In this document: in pieces, positions 23,801 to 27,777 of the stretch
Layout of the letters: every line of letters starts with the position of its first letter
Numbering within the stretch: the stretch's first letter is position 1
Assembly (NCBI GenBank): GCA_019649035.1
Contig: BMAT01012639.1
Span: 42,282 to 70,058, forward strand
DNA length: 27,777 nucleotides
DNA from: Elysia marginata
Lineage: Eukaryota > Mollusca > Gastropoda > Plakobranchidae
Direction: 5' to 3'
The notes under the pieces: generated by a model
What the model saw: the letters and a program-made list of their open reading frames with translations, nothing else
What the model was told of the DNA's origin: nothing
Database searches by the model: none
Translations under genes and position numbers: made by a program

Positions 23801-26800
23801 AAAAAATATTTGTTTGTAAATTACCTTCCATATTATGAAAAGCTAATCTTGTAAGTTTTTCCTATTAAATTATAAGAAGACAATTTGCAAAGAACTATTC
23901 CATTTATGACTTACTACAAAAATGTTTTCTTTATACTTAAGAAACTAAATATTAGAAATATCATGTGCCTAAATAGAAAATACTTAAAGGATTAACAGAG
24001 AGTTTACTAAAGATATTCACTATCTTTTAACTACCATTTTGATATCCATCTCAAACTTCTCAAGGGAGACAAAGTAGTAATCTTTCCCTGCCACTTCATC
24101 AGGTCTTGCTCGGCGGGTTGAATGTGAAGTGCTTTGAAAGATAAAAACAATTAAGGAAATCAGTAGCAAAAATAAATAAATACATGTAAATAAACTGTTG
24201 CCAGCAATGGCTTCAATACCTTTCTGCAACTGGCTAAATAAGAAATAATTGAGAAGAGTCTATTTTTAATGGACACTTTTGAAGATTTTACATTGACTTG
24301 ACTTACTGACTTATGGCCTTCTGCTAGCAGGGTCATCCAATCTTGCAGTTTCAGCAGTTTTGTTTATCTCTGCCATGAGGGTGGTCAACCTTGTTTGATT
24401 CTCTGCCATGTGGCGAGTGTATCCAGGTCTTTCTGTGGTGTTATATCCAGTTTTGTTGTGGAAAGGTTTTTTGAGATCATTATTCAGGGTCACTGCAAAA
24501 TTTGTGGTCTATTTCTTGCTCTTTTGTTGTTTTGCAGAGAGCAGAAATGCATTGCTTCATTTGCTGGAATGTTTGGGCCTCTCCTTGGTACATAAGCAGA
24601 GAGTCTTCATCTTGCTTTGAAAACTTGCATACAGACTGCCGTGGAAATCAAAGTGCAGTACCTCTCATAAGGTTTATACTGCTAATGCTGCACTTAAATT
24701 GTCACAGGCAGCAGAGGGGAGCTTCTCCACAGGTTTTATGTACATATATTAAGGAAGCATTCAATATTGGTAGAATAGTGGATTCCAAGAACATTTCTTA
24801 GTTGTTTCTGATGGAACAACCCTAGTCTGTCCTCATCTGTTTTTTTTAGCTTAGGTGCCGCAGTTGTACAGTAGGACTGATCTAGCATTAAAATCTTAAA
24901 TAAATCTGGGCTTGAAAGGTGACATTTGTTTGATTGCAGCACTCAATACAACATATCTCATAAAACATAATTGGATATGAAACTCTTTACACATATTGTT
25001 ATTTATCAACCTTTTTTTAAGTCATTTTTTACTCAATAAATGATGTAAGGTTTCACTGAAGAGAAACATTTTATACAGCTTCATAGATAATCAATTAAGG
25101 GCCTTAGCTGTGCCTTGATTAGAATGTCATCTTCAGGGTAAATTTGAATGATAACTGAGTGTCTGAGAGAATGTAAGTTAAAATTGTTGTAGTAGCTACA
25201 CAATAGTTTAGAGTTTTTAATATTAAGTTATCCTCAACCAGTGTAGGCCTATCCATAGGACAGAAAACAGAATTGACTAAGAGGAAAACTTAAGAGCAAC
25301 AATAAAAAAGTGTACTAACCCATAACCAAAGTAATCCCCAAACTCGTCTACCAGCTTCATAGCAAGATCTTTCTTTCCAGAGCCTTGAGGACCAACAAGC
25401 ACCAACATGGGGTACGGCGTCTCAATATTGGGCAATGTGCTGGAGGATAGAGAGTTGAGATCTCCAGAAGCTACAATTAAACAATTTATTTTCAAGTTCA
25501 AATTCAAATAGTTTTATTGTCCTCATAAGGCTCATTGTTTTGGTTTTACAGCATGAAACACAGAAGACACATAGGCATGTTCACAGGTATTTTACTGATA
25601 AAACAAATGAATCTACATCTTACTACTCCCATAGCATTGCATATTAAAATCAATGTTACATGGAAAATCTTTTTTTTTTCATTTTCGTACCAAAAAGAAA
25701 TCCAGGAGAGGATAAAGTAATGCTGGGGTCTACATTTTAAGGGGTTTGGAGTAAAATGTTGTTATTCAAGTTAAAATTCTACAAACAACATTTTACCCCT
25801 TGTATATTTTCCAAATAAATCCTGTTATAGGTTGTTGATTTTCCATTTTGACACTAAGTTTAGCAATACAATGAGCTCAGGTGTAGGCTAATTCAAAAGA
25901 TCATAGCTGTAAGCTAATTTACAAGATCATTTCTTTGTTTCATAGACAGTTCATAAAATTAAAAATGAAAAGAAATTTGAAAATTACCTCCATATTACTT
26001 TGAAATAGATATATTTCACTTTAACCCAAAACTTTTCAGTTCATTCTATAGCCAAAGAGGAAGGACAAGAGACAAAACTTTCAATGAGATAATTATTGAA
26101 TTATCCAGACGCAGCTTTCAATAGTAACGCATCTATAATGAAGTCACTTCTCCATTTTTTCTTCTCTCACAAAGTATTTTCTAACAAGATGGGCTTTTTC
26201 TGATCAGTATGCGGGTAACATAATTTTAAGTCAATAGTTACCTGTCCCAGACTCTAGAAGGCTGTAGGAAGGAGTAGACAACATGCATAATGTGATCACG
26301 GGCAGCCACTACCTCCATTGGTGGGTCGAACATGTTTACTGCCGCAACCTGCACAAATATACCGCAATGAAGTCTCTCATTCACGAAATTTAGTTCTATG
26401 GCTTATGAGAAAGAAAGTATCATTAAATTAAGAAGAGATTTATCTGTACTATCAAGGATAAAAAATGAACAAAATGTGATGAAAAAACTTACTGGTCAGT
26501 ACAAGAGGCTTGAAAATATTGCATGGGTAAATCCACTAGATGATTTATTTCCTATTTCTGCTATTTTCAATAATGGGTTACCTATTTACCTATATTTTGA
26601 AATATTAAGTTTTTTTTTGTACAGTGGAAGTGTGTTCCATTTAATATTGACAGAATGAGTTTTTGAAAGTGTAAGTTGGAATTACAGAAAATATTATTAG
26701 AACTTAAATCAATTTTTGAAAACTGTTTTTATGGATTCAATTATAAAAAAAACCTATCCAGAAATTGCTAAAAACAGGACATGGACAAGGAAAAAGAACA

Positions 26801-27117
26801 TGTAATGACAATGTTAATTACATGGCTTAAAGTCATGAAAAATTTAAAAATAAGCAGGGGCAGGGGGGGGGGGGCACATACAACTGCCTCAAAACCAGTG
26901 CTCAAAGAATCATTTAATCACTACCAAAACTTCATCAAAACTTTCTCACCTTCTCATTTTCTTTGACAAGTCGCCTGTCTAGGGATGTAAGCCTTCTTAT
27001 GCGAAAGAGGATGGAGAGGCGATAATCAGGTAGTTCCTGAATAGGGTTTCTCAACAGGTTCAGGTCCCTCAAATGCTTTGCTTCTTTGATGTGGTTGATT
27101 TCAACAATATCAATGAC
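17220..27117 (-). CDS. LRGUK: LRGUK: leucine-rich repeat and guanylate kinase domain protein (5' end outside window)
   Basis: Nine minus-strand exons join in frame: 27117-26950, 26348-26242, 25439-25320, 24131-24035, 23748-23635, 22487-22286, 20442-20129, 18449-18361 and 17844-17220. Together they give 1836 nt, or 611 residues plus TAA. Order of parts: the end of the LRR block (LRDLNLLRNPIQELPDYRLS), a linker (FDPPMEVVAARDHIMHVV), a full guanylate-kinase-like domain from TPYPMLVLVGPQGSGKK to LVMDYLGV, and a Gly/Ser/Ala-rich tail of about 300 residues. The linker and NPIQE, VVAARDH and TPYPML blocks match mammalian LRGUK as I recall it. Mouse LRGUK is needed for manchette and sperm-tail assembly and binds HOOK2 and RIMBP3. 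Several kinase residues are replaced, so GMP kinase activity is doubtful. Exons coding for most LRRs lie to the right of the window. Confidence 0.93.
17845..18360 (-). other. LRGUK: LRGUK intron, nothing further seen
   Basis: About 0.5 kb of AT-rich intron between AG|GTAAGG (donor, 18360 downward) and the acceptor before 17844. No repeat is recognised. Confidence 0.6.
18361..18449 (-). CDS. LRGUK: LRGUK exon encoding EEESIKRRHSAAKDVVSGYV
   Basis: 89 nt, entering in phase 0 and leaving in phase 2. The acceptor is ATCTGCAG and the donor AG|GTAAGG. It encodes a short charged segment followed by PPLYEQLLTR, between the two low-complexity tail exons. Confidence 0.88.
18683..19530 (-). mobile_element. 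pogo/Tigger-like DNA transposon relic, copy 2
   Basis: The left end (CAGTCTGACCTGCTTAATG, preceded by TA) matches the inverted right end of copy 1. Reading on the minus strand, a transposase start MACKTRVDLSIDDKLTALEA lies from 19005 downward. It is followed after a break by AMAKVAEEFNRTKSQ, the second half of the same helix-turn-helix. Upstream blocks near 19280, 19400 and 19500 align with copy 1 (for example GTTCATTGCAGGTGGACA against GTTCATTCCAGGTAGACA). The far terminal repeat is too diverged to place, so the right edge is approximate. The interior between transposase start and left end is again pyrimidine-rich on the coding strand. Confidence 0.75.
18935..19005 (-). pseudogene. Transposase N-terminal remnant in copy 2
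   Basis: MACKTRVDLSIDDKLTALEA then LEIL and a stop. AMAKVAEEFNRTKSQ follows in another frame. Together these are recognisable as the helix-turn-helix start of a pogo/Tigger transposase. The catalytic domain is missing. Confidence 0.7.
19517..19813 (+). other. Unexplained open frame, 98 codons
   Basis: A frame of unusually mixed, non-repetitive composition (for example TFFTEAVKGRTGLMLQGHG and LGLISHDHMIQKGFRKMF) in an otherwise AT-rich intron. I recognise no domain. Its first part may overlap the diverged end of transposon copy 2. It could be a fragment of an unidentified mobile element or chance. There is no evidence of expression. Confidence 0.25.
20129..20442 (-). CDS. LRGUK: LRGUK exon: end of the guanylate kinase domain and start of the tail
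   Basis: The acceptor CATGCAG precedes 20442 and the donor is GTG|GTAAGT. It completes the domain with DDISEAYRQMRRLVMDYLGV, equivalent to the last helix of guanylate kinases (yeast NDDLDKAYKELKDFI). It then passes into Gly/Ala/Ser/Thr-rich sequence (PGVGGVGSVGGAGGPA). Confidence 0.92.
20443..22285 (-). other. LRGUK: LRGUK intron carrying a LINE fragment
   Basis: Contains a LINE 3' fragment (about 20565-21240). From about 21370 to 21660 lies somewhat GC-richer sequence without recognised identity, with two copies of AACC(GA/AC)AGGTAAACAA 32 bases apart (21378-21393 and 21410-21425). The remainder is AT-rich. Confidence 0.55.
20565..21240 (-). mobile_element. LINE (non-LTR retrotransposon) 3' fragment, copy A
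   Basis: The minus strand encodes ETNWKTMKKFVSLIGDLED, then RRKQLSKISSNKL and LHKALIKSNLKYNCGT, the thumb region and end of a non-LTR reverse transcriptase. Further on comes a diverged LLFGHIL block near 20825, the family's usual RWKLFGHILR. It ends near 20575 with a GTCAGCAAGTCAAGTG tail like that of copy B. It is 5'-truncated with several stops and frameshifts. The orientation is the same as LRGUK. I cannot assign the clade. Confidence 0.75.
22286..22487 (-). CDS. LRGUK: LRGUK exon: guanylate kinase core, lid region
   Basis: The acceptor TTTTTAG precedes 22487 and the donor is G|GTAAGA. It encodes GVLTLKNTYLEPRYVLILPL, then RRLRERGIYTEEQIARTLKR and HPGFFDMMICS. RERG and ARTLKR align with the arginine-bearing lid of yeast guanylate kinase (EGRGTETEESINKRL), so those arginines are kept. 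Confidence 0.95.
22488..23634 (-). other. LRGUK: LRGUK intron with a repeat fragment
   Basis: AT-rich. An AT palindromic stretch lies at about 23350-23375 and a probable dispersed repeat fragment at about 23495-23580. Confidence 0.5.
23495..23580. repeat. Fragment of a dispersed repeat (GTACTCATTTA.. type)
   Basis: The segment with ACAGCTGGGTACTCATTTAG, then GAGTGAAGTGAGGAAATAG and AGAGCCTTTCTTTAAGA resembles a repeat that I recall from mollusc genomes. That repeat combines GGTACTCATTTACAGCTG, GTGAGGTAAAGTGCCTTG and CTCAAGGACA, here with the first two words in swapped order. The family name is not known to me. Confidence 0.4.
23635..23748 (-). CDS. LRGUK: LRGUK exon: guanylate kinase GMP-binding part
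   Basis: 38 codons, phase 0 at both ends. It encodes GQFIQTYQYNENWYGLQME and then IETVAREGLACVVHMELE. It aligns without gaps to yeast guanylate kinase residues 66-102: Tyr78 is kept (NWYG), Glu69 is Gln, Asp98 is His and Asp100 is Glu. Confidence 0.95.
24035..24131 (-). CDS. LRGUK: LRGUK exon: guanylate kinase residues around the GMP arginines
   Basis: Encodes TSHSTRRARPDEVAGKDYYF and then VSLEKFEMDIKM. Aligned on GKDY, it keeps Ser34, Arg38, Arg41 and Tyr50 of yeast guanylate kinase. The acceptor is TTCAAAG before 24131 and the donor ATG|GTAGTT. Confidence 0.94.
24132..25319 (-). other. LRGUK: LRGUK intron carrying a LINE fragment
   Basis: Most of the left part is the LINE fragment at about 24295-24945. 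The remainder (24950-25319) is AT-rich with nothing recognised. Confidence 0.6.
24295..24945 (-). mobile_element. LINE (non-LTR retrotransposon) 3' fragment, copy B
   Basis: The minus strand encodes LKKTDEDRLG, then LFHQKQLRNVLGIHYSTNI, the block following the NCGTW motif in this LINE family. After an internal deletion come VTLNNDLKK and RHMAENQTRLTTLMAEINK, ending ARLDDPASRRP and a stop at 24311. The tail GTCAGTAAGTCAAGTC follows. It is clearly dead, with frame breaks and lost RT core. Copy A holds the adjoining upstream part of the same reading frame and shares the tail. Confidence 0.8.
25320..25439 (-). CDS. LRGUK: LRGUK exon: P-loop of the guanylate kinase domain
   Basis: I chose the acceptor CTATCCTCCAG (ending at 25440) because it alone keeps the frame and gives WDSTLPNIETPYPML, as in mammalian LRGUK. 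The P-loop is GPQGSGKKD: Gly and Lys are kept, but the Ser/Thr after Lys is replaced by Lys. It continues LAMKLVDEFGDYFGYG; the donor GG|GTTAGT splits a Gly codon. Confidence 0.94.
25440..26241 (-). other. LRGUK: LRGUK intron, nothing further seen
   Basis: AT-rich intron. A frame open above the acceptor (25440-25507) is intron read-through. Confidence 0.6.
26242..26348 (-). CDS. LRGUK: LRGUK exon: linker between LRR and kinase domains
   Basis: Encodes VAAVNMFDPPMEVVAARDHI and then MHVVYSFLQPSRVWD, with a split Ser codon (AG|GTAACT). The VVAARDH and QPxRVxDSTLP words are characteristic of LRGUK. Confidence 0.93.
26349..26949 (-). other. LRGUK: LRGUK intron, nothing further seen
   Basis: AT-rich, with a G run at about 26863-26873. 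The + strand frame 26398-26658 has no recognised similarity and is taken as chance. Confidence 0.55.
26950..27117 (-). CDS. LRGUK: LRGUK exon: end of the leucine-rich repeat block
   Basis: 56 codons, phase 0 at both ends. It encodes VIDIVEINHIKEAKHLRDLN, then LLRNPIQELPDYRLSILFRI and RRLTSLDRRLVKENEK. This is the last LRR (LxxLNLLxNPI) and its C-terminal cap with the YRxxxxxxxxxLxxLD pattern. The acceptor AACCTGAAG at 27118 is pyrimidine-rich upstream. The preceding LRR exons are outside the window. Confidence 0.9.
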
Positions 27118-27777
27118 CTTCAGGTTAAAAAATGAAATACAAAATTTTGATTTGGAGAAAAAGAATAAAAATGAGGACTGTGCTACTGTTTAGATAATGC
27201 AGAAATCTTGATTCTTCAAAGCTGCAGACAAACCATATTTAGCCATAAAGTTCTTCGGTATGCAAACTTGAGAATAAGTTACAAATGTTATGAATAAACA
27301 GCGACTTGACTAAAGTTTATCTATTTTCCGTTTGCTTACTAAGTGCTTAGATTTGTTGACTTCAGTCACACCTTTTGCTTAACTCTATAACAAAGGCTGG
27401 ACGCTGTCAACGTCCGGTGCACCAATTTATATCTACGGTCGGACGCTGCCAGCGTCCAATGTATAGTCATAACTAAGAAGGGGAGAAAGACAATTTACGA
27501 ATAAAATTATGAAATAGTTTGACCCTTGAAGTTGATAATAGTAGATTAAACTTCCAAGATAAGCTACATTTAACTCTTTTAGCCGTTTTTGGAGCAATCT
27601 AGAAGTTACGACAGTACATGTAGATCTAGGCTTAGATTTAGATCTTGAAAAATTACGCACAGAAGTATGAGATAATTACATGGTTAAAGAGTTAAGGCTG
27701 GAAGGATAGTACTGAAGGAATGTGCTGGCTTTCACTATCACTATCTCAGATTTTGAGTTATCTATGAACATACTAGT
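27118..27777 (-). other. LRGUK: LRGUK intron, part inside the window
   Basis: No coding exon is recognised. It holds the TTAA-flanked element described separately. The frame 27433-27660 lies within that element and shows no known domain. Confidence 0.5.
27379..27695. mobile_element. Candidate TTAA-flanked miniature element
   Basis: TTAACTCTATAAC at 27379 and the inverted GTTAAAGAGTTAA ending at 27695 agree at 12 of 13 bases, as expected for a small element with TTAA target sites (piggyBac-type). A third TTAACTCTTTTAGCC at 27570 complicates the right boundary. Inside, near the left end, lie a perfect palindrome GGACGCTGCCAGCGTCC (27441-27457) and a one-mismatch copy (27399-27415). No transposase is present. 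Confidence 0.45.

Noticed and set aside
25440-25473. Alternative acceptor GTAG for the LRGUK P-loop exon
   Set aside because: It would put the exon out of frame with the preceding one. The CCTCCAG acceptor ending at 25440 keeps the frame and restores the DSTLP word.
1-27777. tRNA or rRNA genes, CRISPR arrays, bacterial operon features
   Set aside because: None seen; the window is eukaryotic nuclear DNA with spliced genes.

Overview
This is nuclear DNA of an animal: AT-rich, with long introns, spliced genes, scattered transposon relics and one assembly gap (a run of N at 13220-13654). It holds two multi-exon protein genes arranged tail to tail. The protein families and the repeat types (tRNA-derived SINE, pogo/Tigger-like DNA elements, non-LTR fragments) fit a lophotrochozoan, most likely a mollusc. 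That assignment is an inference from recall, not a database match.

Left part (1-9393, + strand): a gene for a rolling-stone (Rost) family multi-pass membrane protein. Four coding exons (1133-1210, 1909-2040, 3139-3374, 8946-9393) join in frame into 297 residues. A fifth, probably alternative exon (4170-4250, 81 nt) sits in the 5.6 kb third intron. It fits the reading frame exactly and repeats the acidic ADDDPMDIV motif that ends the preceding exon. This is the most interesting observation in the window.

Middle part (9394-17219): the 3' side of the Rost gene, a pogo/Tigger-like DNA transposon relic (10135-11101), a GA microsatellite, the N gap, a tRNA-derived SINE (about 15175-15510) and the presumed 3' UTR of the opposite gene. 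I see no further protein gene here.

Right part (17220-27777, - strand): the 3' two thirds or so of an LRGUK gene (leucine-rich repeat and guanylate kinase domain protein). Nine exons splice in frame into 611 residues: the end of the LRR cap, a linker, the complete guanylate-kinase-like domain and a long Gly/Ser/Ala-rich tail. The first exons, with most of the LRRs, lie beyond 27777. Its introns hold a second pogo/Tigger-like copy, two 3' fragments of one LINE family, a repeat fragment and a TTAA-flanked element with a perfect GC palindrome.

The two genes have no visible functional link. In mammals LRGUK acts in building the sperm tail and manchette, and Rost in Drosophila acts in myoblast fusion. 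Nothing in the window suggests co-regulation beyond the convergent layout.
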